A DNA stretch of 64,000 nucleotides from Cricetomys ansorgei (lineage: Eukaryota; Chordata; Mammalia; Rodentia; Nesomyidae): positions 5,506,501 to 5,570,500 of the forward strand of contig JAMJFZ010003746.1 in the NCBI GenBank assembly GCA_026225945.1, given 5' to 3'. Of the stretch, positions 1 to 10,179 are shown piece by piece; positions within the stretch are counted from its first letter, which is position 1; every line of letters begins with the position of its first letter. The notes below the pieces were generated by a model. That model saw nothing but the letters and a program-made list of their open reading frames with translations, was not told the origin of the DNA and made no database searches. A program made the translations under genes and the position numbers.

Positions 1-261
1 TTGTTTGTTTGCTTTAAAATGTGACAGAGGGGCCTGCAAGATGGTTCATTGGGAAAAGTCAATTGCCATTAAGGCTGATGACCTGAGTGAATTCTACCCC
101 CAGGACCTATATGGCAAGAGGAGAGAACAATACCCACACTGTTTTGCCCAAACTGGCTTTGAATTCCCAGGCTTAACTGATCCTTTGCCTCAACTTCCCA
201 AGTATCTGGGGACTAGAGCCTGAATTCCCTCTTTCATCTAAGAGCCCTTGTCTTGAACTCT

Positions 262-420
262 TTATTTCCTTTTTTAAAATTATATTTATTCATTTATTGG
301 AGGTGGTGGTGCTACGTGCAGGGAGGTCAGAGGACAACTTCAGGAGTCAGTTCTCTCTTCCCACCCCGTTTTGGGTACCAGGCTGCACAGCAAGTGCCCT
401 TACCTGCTGAGCCAGCTATG
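262..420 (-). mobile_element. B3/B2-type SINE
   Basis: Reverse B3 text: ggaggtcagaggacaac followed by acctgctgagccagct. Confidence 0.7.
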
Positions 421-1140
421 GAGCCAGCCCAAACTCCTACATCAAGACCAGAAGCTTTTCTACTCCCTGTGTGGTACCTAGAATTCTGTGGTGCCCTGAA
501 ATACCTTGAATATAATATTTATTTTGACATCACTGATGATCAGACCTAGGGCCTCACTTAACTTGACAAGAGCCCCCTCAACCGAGTTCCACTCTGCCCC
601 TGTGCATACTTAGATTCAATGTCATCAGCATCAGCATCTTTTAGATCCGCAGCTAAGATCCAGATGAAAGAATTCACATAGGTGCTAGATGTTTTTACAT
701 AATCTCACCCCCTCCCCCACCCCACCATCATCCCTTAAACTTCCATGGCTCCTAAGAAAAACTATGTTCTTCCTCACATCTGCAGAATCGATAAGGAGCT
801 ACTCTCCCCCTGTCTATTTCAGAACAATCTGATGATTACTGAAGTTCAGTATGCCCCTCATGGTTGTATTCCTCCCAAGCCTGGAGGCTGAGTAAAACAA
901 AAACCAACAGAGAAAAACAAAACCATTTTACCTAAGGTCAAAGAAGCCCTGAAGGCAAGGTGGGAAGGAGGGAGTAACTCCTGAAAGAATGGTGTTGCAG
1001 GCCCCACTCCCCACCCCCCATCAGCTGCCCACCCCCACTCCCCACCCTGTCTTGGTCTGCTTTAGTTTTTGAGTTGTTGGGTAAGGTTTTTTTGTTGTTG
1101 TTGTTTTTGAGATAAGGTCTTATGTGTGAGAGGCTGGCCA
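421..1140. other. Unique intergenic sequence
   Basis: No repeat family or gene recognised; short A/G-rich and C-rich stretches only. Confidence 0.5.
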
Positions 1141-1182
<42 letters not shown>

Positions 1183-1183
1183 C
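1141..1183 (+). repeat. (TAAC)n microsatellite
   Basis: About ten tandem ACTA/TAAC tetramers. Confidence 0.9.
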
Positions 1184-1195
1184 TTCTAAAGAAAA

Positions 1196-1335
1196 TGGGC
1201 CTGGCCAGATAACTCGGTAAAAGTAAAGATGTTTGCTGGCCTGAGTTCAATTCCCATGTAAAGGTAGATGGGATAACCAACTTCACAAGGTTCTCCTCTG
1301 ACTTCTACAGCCCTTGTACACACACGTAGTGATTA
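1196..1335 (+). mobile_element. B3-type SINE
   Basis: ggcctggccagataactcgg start, gagttcaattccc box B and gttctcctctgacttctac body. Confidence 0.7.
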
Positions 1336-1361
1336 TTTCTTTTTTAAAAGAAGAAGAAAAT

Positions 1362-1522
1362 AGCAAGCGTGGTGGTGCACACCTTTAATCCCAGCACTCT
1401 AAATACAGAGGCAGACAGATCTCTGAGTTCAAGGCCAGCCTAGACTATATAGTGAGTTCCAGGATAGCCAGGGATATTTAGTGAGACCCTCATCTCAAAA
1501 ACACAAAAAACAAACAAACAAA
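1362..1522 (+). mobile_element. B1 SINE
   Basis: cacctttaatcccagcactc start, aaggccagcctagactata body and A-rich tail. Confidence 0.88.
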
Positions 1523-1526
1523 AGCC

Positions 1527-1735
1527 CCTGGTTCCTCTTGAGAGGCTGTGAGTTCTGTTCCCAGCACCCACATGGTGGCTCATACCTGTCTAACTCCAGT
1601 TCAAGGGATCTGATGCCTTCTTCTGGCGTCCGAGGGCACCAGGCACAGAAGTGGTATGATGATATTCATGCAGGCAAAACACCCATACGCAGAAAAATAC
1701 AAGTATATAATTTAAAATTGGGAAATGGGATTACA
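1527..1735 (+). mobile_element. B2 SINE
   Basis: gttcccagcacccacatgg, gatctgatgccttcttctgg and the A-rich end; 5' end truncated. Confidence 0.8.
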
Positions 1736-1740
1736 TAAAA

Positions 1741-1942
1741 TAAAAGGCTCCTGTATAGCAGGAGAAAGTGCAGACAGCATATGCAATGGGGAGAAACTCT
1801 TTACTGCCAGTTATACTTGAGGCAAAGCACTAATATCCAGAATTTCTAAAGAACTGCAAATATAGAAAACATACACACAAACTTGTCAGTCAATAAAGAA
1901 GCCAGTGAACCGAACCAACAGTTCTCAAAAGATACAAATGAG
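1741..1942 (+). mobile_element. LINE-1 ORF2 fragment (part 1)
   Basis: Decayed LINE-1 ORF2 sequence in plus orientation (ataaaaggctcctgtatagc and onward through the ccagaatttctaaagaactg region). A B1 inserted at 1943 separates it from the next part. No coding capacity remains. Confidence 0.75.
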
Positions 1943-2111
1943 AGCAATGGAGGTGCACGCCTTTAATCCCAGTACTTGGGAGGATGAGGCAGGCAGATCT
2001 CTGTGAGTTAGAGGCCAGCCTGGTCTACAGAGTGAATGCCAGGGCAGTCAGAGTTACAACAGAGAAACCCTGTCTTGAAAAAAAAGAAAGGAAGAAAGAA
2101 AGGAAGGAAGA
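1943..2111 (+). mobile_element. B1 SINE inside a LINE-1
   Basis: gcacgcctttaatcccagta to agaaaccctgtcttg with a (GAAA/GGAA) tail. Confidence 0.88.
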
Positions 2112-2225
2112 CAAATGGCCAATACATAACTTTTAAATTGTTCAACAACATAGCCATAGAGAAATGCAGTTAAATCCAATTTTACACTTCATCCCAGAAT
2201 GGCTATCATCAAGAAATAAGTGACA
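2112..2225 (+). mobile_element. LINE-1 ORF2 fragment (part 2)
   Basis: Continues the same LINE-1 after the B1 (caaatggccaatacataac, then cagaatggctatcatcaag). It is followed by inserted SINEs from 2226 to 3112. Confidence 0.75.
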
Positions 2226-2440
2226 GACCAGTGAAGTCACCCAGAGAGTAAAGGCGCTTGCCCAGAAGCCTGATGACCTGAGCTCAGTCCCTGGGACTCA
2301 AGTGGTGGAAAGAGGACAGAGAAAATGGACTCCACAGGGTTTCCTCTGACTTCTGAGAGGATGCTTGCACATGCGCACACATGCTCACTTGTACATGTAC
2401 ACACTCACACACACACACATACAACAGTGTAAAAAGTTTT
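2226..2440 (+). mobile_element. B3-type SINE with CA tail
   Basis: gcttgcccagaagcctgatg, acctgagctcagtccc, then cctctgacttctgag and a CA-rich end. Confidence 0.75.
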
Positions 2441-2455
2441 TATCTAACTATCTAT

Positions 2456-2612
2456 CTTTCTTTTTTTTTTCCCCAGACGGGGTATCTCTGTGTAGCCCTG
2501 GCTGTCCTGAAACTCACTTTGTAGACCAGGCTGGCCTTGAACTCACAGAGATCCCTCTGCTTCTGCCTCCCACGTGCTGGGATCAAAGGCATGAACCACC
2601 GCCGCCCAGCAA
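2456..2612 (-). mobile_element. B1 SINE
   Basis: Poly(T) head and tagaccaggctggccttgaa; ends gctgggatcaaaggcatg. Confidence 0.88.
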
Positions 2613-2627
2613 AAGTTTTTATTTTTT

Positions 2628-2805
2628 AAAAGATTTATTTACCTATTTTTAATGCGTTTGGGGGACACTCAGAAAAGGGTGTCAGATTCCTTGGAATTGG
2701 AGGTACAGACAGTTGTCAGCTGCCATGTGGATGATTGGAATTGAACCCCAGTCCCGTGAAAGAACAGTGATCTTAATAGCTGAGGAACCTATCCAGTCCC
2801 TATTT
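2628..2805 (-). mobile_element. B2 SINE
   Basis: Reverse B2 text: cttggaattggaggtacaga, then ttgaaccccagtcccgtg and the aacctatccagtccc end. Confidence 0.75.
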
Positions 2806-2816
2806 GTTCTTTTAAT

Positions 2817-2945
2817 TTATATACGTGTATACATATGTGTATGTATGTATATATGTGTATATACACATATGTATATGTATGTATATATGGATGTATATAC
2901 ATACACGTGCACACACACATACGCGCACACACACACATATGATGG
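2817..2945 (+). repeat. (TATG)n/(CA)n microsatellite
   Basis: Mixed TATG, TATA and CACA runs; open frames on both strands here are low-complexity artefacts. Confidence 0.85.
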
Positions 2946-3112
2946 CCAAACATGGTGGTGGCACAGGCTTTTATTCCAACACTCTGGAGGCAGAGGCAGG
3001 TGATTTCTGTTAATTCAACGCTGGCCTGGTCTACTTTGTAAGTTCCAAGACAGACAGCCACAGCTACACTGAGAGATCCTGTCTCAAGAAAAATAAATAA
3101 ATAATAACAGCA
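2946..3112 (+). mobile_element. B1 SINE
   Basis: catggtggtggcacaggctt start, gctggcctggtctact body and (AAAT)n tail. Confidence 0.82.
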
Positions 3113-3362
3113 CATGCTGGTAAGAACGTGAGGAAAGAGGAGCGCTTACCCACTGTCTGGTGAGAGTGTAACCTGGTCAGTCGCTATGGAAATAAGAGTG
3201 GAGTTTCTCAAAACACAAGGTAGAACTGCCACAGACCCCAACACTAACTCGCCTGGGCACGTATCCCAAAGACCGCATCCTGCCACAGAGACATTCGCAG
3301 CTCTTTTTGAGATCCCAAGAAAGAGGATGTCCATCAACGGAAAGCATGAAACAGTCACACTG
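3113..3362 (+). mobile_element. LINE-1 ORF2 3' fragment (part 3)
   Basis: The terminal ORF2 region (tcgctatggaaataagagtgg, then gatgtccatcaacggaaag) resumes after the SINE cluster. The three parts together are one old element pierced by later insertions. Confidence 0.75.
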
Positions 3363-3367
3363 GGAAT

Positions 3368-3500
3368 TTTTCTTTTTTTTTGGTCAGGATCTCACGTTAT
3401 AGCCCTGGCAGGCCTGAAACTCCCTGTGTAGGCCAGGATGGCCTCAAGTTCAGAGAGATCTTTCTGTCCCGCCTTCTGAGTGCTGGGATAACAATTGTGC
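3368..3500 (-). mobile_element. B1 SINE
   Basis: T-run, then atagccctggcaggcctg and tctgagtgctgggataac. Confidence 0.75.
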
Positions 3501-3699
3501 CCTTGAATTTCTGAATAAGGTGGCAATCACTGGGACTCATCTTCTGTTAACGAGGTGTGGGCGCTGTGGCTAGAGACCTAGAGAGCCACTCACACTCCAA
3601 ACAGAGAAAGTGCCTAGCATTTCAGGGCAAGTTGAGGGCCTAGAAACACCTTGACTCAAGGCTGTGCACTGCTATGCAAACACTGAGCTGCCTTCACTA

Positions 3700-4008
3700 A
3701 GGTTTCTTACGTTTATTTCTGTATGTGTGTGGCTACGCTACATGTGTGTTGACTCCTGTACAGACCAGAAGAAGGCGTCAGATACCTGCGGCTTGTGAGC
3801 CGCCTGGCCGCTAAGAACTGAGCCTGGGTCCGCTAGGGGAGTGGTGAGCACTCTTAACTGCAGCCCCTTCTTTACCTTTAATGATGTGTATGTGTATATT
3901 TGTGGGTTCGTACACCAGGAGGCACTGGATGTCCTGGAGCTAGAGTTACCAGCTGTTAACAAAAGCAGCATATACTCTCAACTACTGAATGCTGAGCCAT
4001 CTCTCCAG
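3700..4008 (-). mobile_element. Two adjacent B2/B3-type SINEs
   Basis: Reverse B2 text at about 3700-3865 (agaccagaagaaggcgtcag) and again at 3878-4008, ending tgctgagccatctctccag. Confidence 0.65.
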
Positions 4009-4011
4009 TGT

Positions 4012-4190
4012 CTGCTTTTTGTTTTTTGGTTTTTTTCAGCCCTGCCCACCCCCACCCCACCCCAAGGTTGCTCTGTGTAGCCCTGGCTGTCCTGGAATTT
4101 GCTAGATAGACCGCACTGGCTTGGAGATCAAAAAGATCCATGTGTTTCCATCTCCTGAGTGCGAGATTTAAGCACCACTATACCCAGCCC
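4012..4190 (-). mobile_element. B1 SINE
   Basis: gctctgtgtagccctggctg and ctcctgagtgcgagattta, reverse orientation. Confidence 0.8.
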
Positions 4191-4215
4191 TTATTGTGTG
4201 TATGGTTGGGGGGTT

Positions 4216-4355
4216 CGTTTGTTTGTTTTTTGAAACAGGTATTACTCTGTAGTGCAGATTGCTCTGAAATTCATTATTTAGAGCAGGCTGGCTTTGAATT
4301 CGTGGTAATCCTCCTGCCTCAATCACCCAGGTGCTGAGAATACAGGCAAAGGCCG
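4216..4355 (-). mobile_element. B1-like SINE
   Basis: tttgaaacaggtattactctg and gagcaggctggctttgaat; diverged. Confidence 0.7.
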
Positions 4356-5100
4356 CTATTCCCAGTTGTACTCTTTCTCTTTTTCTGGGGGGGCAGATGG
4401 GGTGTTGGTTTGGTGGATTTTGACCCAGGCACTTGTGCATGCTTGACAAGTACTCTACTTCTTGGCCATACCAGCTTTCAGCTACTCTTTTTTTGACTTT
4501 TAAACCAGGTCTCTGGTCTAGCCTAGGCTGGATTTAAGTTCACAATGTACTTGAGGATGACTTTGAACTTCTGGTTTTCCTATCTTCTCCAAGTGACATT
4601 GCAGATGTGTGCCATACTGCATAATCCTAGTCAATCTTCTTCTCCTCCTTCTGATTCTCTTTCTCCTTTCCTTCTCCTCCCCCTCCCCCTCCCTCTCCTA
4701 TTTATTTTAGAGGTTTGGAGAGATGCTTCGACAGTCATGCTAGTCTACGTAACTGTGCTGGCTGGCGCTGCTCTTCCAGGGTGGACTCCAGTTTGCTCCA
4801 AGTAATAATCGTCTACCAACCGAAACTACATTCTGACTTTGAACTCTGAGTCCCCTTCTCCTCTGGTGCCTAACACTCCCCCCAGACCTCCCATACACAC
4901 TCACGCTTTTCTTTTCCTTTTTTTCACCAAAATAGTTGGGTTTGTCACGGCTATAGATGGGCTAGAATTCACTAAATAGTTCAGACAGACTTTGAAACTC
5001 ATGATGAGATTCTCCTGCTTTTTCTGCACAGTCCCAAGAACAGGGATAACAGGTATAATCCACTATGCCCAGCTAAACTTTCATATTTAACAATAAATAA

Positions 5101-5305
5101 GGGACTGGAGAGATGGTTCAATGGTTGAGTGCTTGCTGCTCTTGCAAAGGACAGGAGTTCAGTTCCCTGCACCCCTGTAACTCCAGCCAAGAGGATCTGA
5201 AGGCCTCTCAAGGCATCCACGGCACCCACAGACAGCAGACATGTGCACAGACGCACAGCACACATATAAACACGAATAAAAAAATAAATCTTTCTCAAAC
5301 AACAA
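5101..5305 (+). mobile_element. B2 SINE
   Basis: gggactggagagatggttca start, ggagttcagttccc box B and AATAAA-rich tail. Confidence 0.85.
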
Positions 5306-5349
5306 CAACGATGCACCAAATGGTCAAGTAAAGAGTTTGAAACTATCTG

Positions 5350-5416
5350 TTGGGCTGTGGCGATGACTCAGAGGTGAAAAGCACTGGCTGCTCTTCCAGA
5401 GGACCCAGTTCAGTCT

Positions 5417-5452
<36 letters not shown>

Positions 5453-5515
5453 ACACACACGGCAGCTCACATCTGTCCCTAACTCCAGTCCCAGGGGTTC
5501 TACACGATGCTTATT
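5350..5515 (+). mobile_element. B2 SINE with an internal (CA)n tract
   Basis: gatgactcagaggtgaaaag and ctgctcttccagaggaccc start; (CA)n at about 5420-5460 interrupts it, then ggcagctcacatctgtc. Confidence 0.75.
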
Positions 5516-5750
5516 TTGTGGTTCTTTGCTCAGCACCCTCCATCCCTCCACCCCCTCGTACCCCTCCCTCATCCTCCTTACTCGACTCACCCTCCCCACC
5601 CATCCCGGTCTTGGTAAGACTGCACTCCTGCACAGGAATCAATGCTGGTGCATGGTTCACTTAACTGGTACTTTGCCCTCTCTCACTTCATGGCCGCCTG
5701 CTTTTCTTTCCCTCTTACTTTCTTCCCCGCTCTCTTTGGTTATTATTTTG

Positions 5751-5893
5751 TTTTGTTTCTGAGACAGGGTTTCATATCTAGTCCAGGCTAGCCTCAAACT
5801 CCCTGTGCGACAGAGGTTAACCTTGAACTCCTGATCCTTTAGCCTTTGCCACCAAAATGCTCAGATTATACACCTATACTACCACACATAGCT
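5751..5893 (-). mobile_element. B1-like SINE
   Basis: ctgagacagggtttcatatc and caggctagcctcaaactcc. Confidence 0.7.
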
Positions 5894-6151
5894 AAAAATT
5901 CTCAACAGACATATTTCTTGGCTCCCCTCCCAGAAATCCTGATTCAGTAGGTCAGAGGTAATGCTTCTGTGATATAAGACTCTTAAGTAGCATTGCTCTA
6001 GGCTGGTAACAGAACTGAACTTCAAAGGGTTATTATTTTAGCCACAAATGTAAGCACACACAGAAAGCCAAAACTAAATTTGAAATGTCCAGAGCTAAGG
6101 GAGTGTGGAGGAAGAGGGGCCGCCCAATTTACTGGGAGGGGTGACTCTACA

Positions 6152-6262
6152 AACCTGGGCTGTGCTGGTGTATGCCTGCAATCTCAGTATTTGAGAAGCT
6201 GAGTCAGGAGGATCATAAATCATGAGTTCAAGGCTACCCTGGGCTATAAGAAATCCTGCATA
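6152..6262 (+). mobile_element. B1-like SINE fragment
   Basis: gctgtgctggtgtatgcctg and gagttcaaggctaccctgg. Confidence 0.6.
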
Positions 6263-6524
6263 AAAATTTGGAAAGTTGAGGGGCAGAAATTGAAGCCTAG
6301 AATGTGTCTTGGAAATGAACCAAGACAATGTTAGAAAGGAAAACATTCAGGACTCAACAGTTAAGAGTACTTGCTGCACCTCAAAGGAAGAAATAGAAGG
6401 AAACTGTCCCTTTTGACCTACACTTATAATCCTAGCACTTGGGAGGCAGAGATAGGATACCCCACAAACTCCAGCCCAGCCAGAGATAGTAAAGTAGGGA
6501 GAAAAGACAGAAAAAGAAAATGGT

Positions 6525-6750
6525 TTTGGGGCTAGAGGAATGACTCAGGGGTCTGGCTGCTCTTCCAGAAGACCTGGAAGACTCCCAACACCCACACCTT
6601 CCCAGCACCCACATGGCAGCTCAGATAGTAACTTCAGTCCCAGGGATCTGATGCCCTCTTCTGGCCTCAGAAGACCCAAGACACACAAGTGGCATACAGA
6701 CATACATGCAAATATATATATAATGAAAATGTTAAAATTAAAAAAAAAAG
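6525..6750 (+). mobile_element. B2 SINE
   Basis: ggggctagaggaatgactca, ctgctcttccagaagacc, cagcacccacatggcagct; A-rich tail. Confidence 0.85.
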
Positions 6751-6751
6751 T

Positions 6752-6972
6752 GGGCTGGAAATATAGTTTCTTTGCTAGACTTTGCCTAGTACTCCTAAAG
6801 CCCTGTGTTCAATGCCCAGCACCACAATGGGACACAGTGGTAATACCTACCATGCCAGCTCTCAGGAGTAGAGGCAGGAGGATCAAAGAACCAAAGGTTC
6901 AAAGTCATTCTTTGCAATATAGTGAGTTCAAGGCCAACCTGGTCCACAGAGTGAGTTCTAGGGCCAATAATC
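6752..6972 (+). mobile_element. B4 SINE (ID-B1 composite)
   Basis: An ID-like head (gggctggaaatatagtttc, then tgtgttcaatgcccagcac) leads directly into a B1-like body (aggccaacctggtccacag). Confidence 0.65.
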
Positions 6973-7019
6973 ATAAGGTTTTCTAGACTCTCCTGAGCTT
7001 TGGGCAAGAGATGATAAAT

Positions 7020-7165
7020 GGCTGGGCATAGTGGGCACACGTTTTAGCCCAGCACTCAGGAGCCAGAGGCAGGTTGATCTCTCTGAGTTCAAGAGTAACT
7101 TGATCTACACAGCCTACATAGGCTTCATAGTGAGACCCTGTTTCGAAAACAAAAACAAAAGGAGA
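7020..7165 (+). mobile_element. B1 SINE
   Basis: gctgggcatagtgggcacac, cccagcactcaggagcca and an A-rich tail. Confidence 0.8.
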
Positions 7166-7389
7166 TGATGCCCGACCAGTGGCTCAGGAGAGTAGAACTG
7201 AACACCCATGGAGCCCACCTCAGAAAGGCAAGAAAACAAAACAGCCAGAACTTGGATTTGAAAGCTCAATGTGGTGTCATATGTCCGACTGTAATTCTAG
7301 CTCTTAAGAGGTAGAGGCAGGAGGATCAGAAATTCAAGGCCCTAATTAAAAACGTAGGGAGTTCAAGGGTCACTGTCTTCAAAAAACAA

Positions 7390-7690
7390 AATTAGGACTT
7401 CGGGAGGTGGCTAAGTGGGTAAAGCGCTTACAGTGCCAATGATAGGGCCTGAGTTTAAACCCCCAGAACCCACATAAAAACCAGATGGAGGAGCGGTAGA
7501 GATGGCTCAGCGGTCAAGACCACTGACTGCTCTTCTTGACCAGGTTCGATTCCCAGCCCCCACACGGCAGCTCAAAACTATCAGTAACTCCAGTTCCAAA
7601 TTTGATACTTTCTTATGGCACGTTGACACATAGTCATACATGCAGGCAAAACACCCGTACGCATAAAAAAATAACAATAATAATAATAAC
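7390..7690 (+). mobile_element. B3 fragment followed by a B2 SINE
   Basis: 7390-7480 is a B3-like head (gggaggtggctaagtgggta). 7490-7690 is a B2 (agatggctcagcggtcaag) with an (ATA)n tail. Confidence 0.75.
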
Positions 7691-7979
7691 CCGGCCATAG
7701 AGCTGAGGGCGGTAGTGTAAACCTGTAACCTTAGCACTTGAGAGATGGAGGAGGATCATAAGATCAAGGATACCTTTGGTTCGAGACCAAAGTGCTGAGA
7801 TAAAAGGAGTACACCACCACCACCAAGCAATTAATATTTAAGGGGACCGAGAAGACCACAGCACTGCTCTTGCAGAAGACTGGAGTTCCCAGTACCACAG
7901 AGGACAGCTACGAACAACTGTAACTTCAAAACTAGGGATCCCATATCCTTGTCCTCAGAGGGCCCTCATACAGCCCCCC

Positions 7980-8550
7980 TCACACTCACACACCACACAC
8001 ACCCCCACATGCACACACCACACGCACACATGCGCACACACACACACCCCCACACACACACAGCCCACACACACACGCACACACACATTGCACACATAAA
8101 CACCCCCCCCACACACGCACACACACACTGCACACATATACACACCCCACACACACACATGTACACATGCACACACACACACACACACACACCCACACCC
8201 ACACAGGCACACACCACACACACCACACCCACACACATCACACCCACACACACACACACCACACACACCGCACACACACACACACACCCCACACACACCA
8301 CACACACACACACACACACACCACACACACACACACACACGCACAAACGCACACACCACACACACGCACACACACACTGCACACATATACACACCCCACA
8401 CACGCACATGTACACATGCACACACACACACACACACACACACCCACACCCACACAGGCACACACCACACACACCACACACACACACACATCACACCCAC
8501 ACACACACACACACCACACACACCGCACACACACACACACCCCACACACA

Positions 8551-8602
<52 letters not shown>

Positions 8603-8649
8603 AACGCACACACCACACACATGCACACACACGCACACACCACACACAT
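7980..8649 (+). repeat. Complex CA minisatellite with about 249-bp higher-order repeat
   Basis: About 670 bases of CA mixed with CACC and GCAC variants. A marker string with ctgcacacatatacacacc occurs at 8128 and again at 8377, each followed by atgtacacatgcac and aggcacacacc, which reveals a tandem duplication of about 249 bp. Long open frames on both strands here are His/Thr or Cys/Val artefacts. Confidence 0.92.
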
Positions 8650-8651
8650 TT

Positions 8652-8770
8652 AAATTGGTGGCGCATAGTGGCACATGCATTTCATCAGTACTCAGGAAGC
8701 AGAAGCAGACAGATCTCTGGGAGTTCAAGGCCACACCTGGTCTACACAGTAGCTTCCATTGCAGATCTTC
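8652..8770 (+). mobile_element. B1 SINE fragment
   Basis: aattggtggcgcatagtggc, then gagttcaaggccacacctgg; truncated. Confidence 0.65.
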
Positions 8771-8789
8771 ACTGCTAACTCTGTCCTGT

Positions 8790-9115
8790 TTTCTAAGCTC
8801 TAATTTAAAAGCCTGTGTTTTCCTTCTTTTCCTTTTTGTCTAAAGCCTCAGCACACTTCCCCGGAGACCTGTGACTTCTATCTTCTTATCTTTCTCTTGC
8901 CAGCTGCTGCCAGAATTTATAGCTTGCTGGCTCTGTTGTTTTTCTCTTGCAAACCTAATAAAATGGCCCTCCAGGTTTAAAACTAAAGTCTCTAAATGTG
9001 AAAAGAGTGGCTCCCACCTCCCGTTTGCATACAAAGCCTTGTGTCTTGCTCCTCTGCTAGCAACAACAGTGTCAACTTTTATGCCTAATTTCTTTCTAGA
9101 ATAACAGTTCTCAAA
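8790..9115 (+). promoter_or_regulatory. Repeat-poor island with Oct/Sox-like motif, candidate Nanog distal enhancer
   Basis: A repeat-free block between the CA minisatellite and a GT tract, about 4.8 kb upstream of the inferred Nanog start. It contains GTTTGCATACAAAG (9023-9036), an octamer half directly followed by a Sox half but without the usual single-base spacer. Mouse Nanog has a known enhancer about 5 kb upstream, so the location fits; equivalence is inferred. Confidence 0.4.
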
Positions 9116-9147
9116 TAATAGCAAGTAAAGATGTACAGATAGCCTGT

Positions 9148-9150
<3 letters not shown>

Positions 9151-9196
<46 letters not shown>
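9151..9196 (+). repeat. (GT)n microsatellite
   Basis: About 22 GT units. Confidence 0.95.
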
Positions 9197-9197
<1 letters not shown>

Positions 9198-9430
9198 CAA
9201 CACTAAGGATTGAACCCAGGGCCTCCTTAAGAACTCAGTTTGATGAGGCAGAATCTCTCACTGTGTACCCCTGGCTGGCGATTCTCTTTCAAGGGCTGAG
9301 ATTACAGATCTGGGCCACCATCTTCCTTCAAGAAAAATTCTGAATACAGATTCCTGGTCCCTACCACCAGTGTCAGTAGTGGTAGTTGGGTGTGAAGCAG
9401 TGAGCTTCTCTTCCTAACACAGAACTTATG

Positions 9431-9468
<38 letters not shown>
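9431..9468 (+). repeat. (TGC)n trinucleotide repeat
   Basis: About 12.7 pure TGC/CTG units in intergenic DNA; the minus strand would read poly-Ser or poly-Gln but no gene is seen. Confidence 0.95.
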
Positions 9469-9471
<3 letters not shown>

Positions 9472-9597
9472 TTAAGAGCCTCTTCCAGGATTACAGATAC
9501 ATTACAGATACGGGCAAAAAAAAGCAAGATTGCCCCCATAGAGCTGATATTCCGGTGACAGGGAGGATGGATGAGCAGATAAAAATAGGAAGCTAGG

Positions 9598-9634
9598 CAG
9601 GTAGGAAGGCAGATAGACAGACAGACAGACAGAT
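9598..9634 (+). repeat. (GACA)n microsatellite
   Basis: Short GACA/GATA run. Confidence 0.8.
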
Positions 9635-9854
9635 AATAAATGGATACAATATTAGCACAATACAGAAGTAAAGCCAGGCACAATAGAGCATTTAAGGAGA
9701 ATTGTGAGTTCTAGGCCAGCCTAAGCTACACAGAAAGGTCCTGTCCTAAAAACAAAAACGAAAACTGAAAACAACTTTAGCCAACAATCAAAAAAAGGTG
9801 TAGCATTTAGAAGAAGAAAAAAAATGTAAAGAAGCAGTAGACTCTAGACACACT

Positions 9855-10178
9855 TTTTATAAAAGTATCTATTGATTTATTACTTATATTGCGTAGCAGT
9901 GGATGGGTGTGCGGTTAGAGAACAACTTGTGGGAACACATTCTCTTCTCCTACCGTGGGAGCTGGGGGAGAGAATGAGGGAGAGATTGGTCCCTGATGAA
10001 AAGCCAAAGCTCAGTATGCTTTATTTGCTGAGCTTTCTATGGAGGCTTGAACCTCCTGTTTCTTGAGTGCTGGGATTTCAGACTTGGTACATGGTTTTAC
10101 GTAGTTCTGGGGATGGACCCAGGTCCTGCATGCAAGGCAAATACTTTACCATCTGGTCAGCATACCCAGGTCCACGAT
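9855..10178 (-). mobile_element. B3-like fragment and reverse ID-like fragment
   Basis: 9855-9980 is reverse B3 text. 10080-10178 is a reverse ID tRNA-like body (ggacccaggtcctgcatgc). Confidence 0.5.
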
Positions 10179-10179
10179 A

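Noticed and set aside
3913..3930. CTCF-like text caccaggaggcactgg
   Set aside because: Mismatches the core and lies in an old SINE; not listed as a site.
7949..8778. Long His/Thr-rich and Cys/Val-rich open frames on both strands (up to 259 codons)
   Set aside because: They are translations of the CA minisatellite; no start context, homology or codon signal.
9431..9468. Coding polyglutamine or polyserine tract
   Set aside because: No gene structure around the TGC repeat; treated as an intergenic microsatellite.
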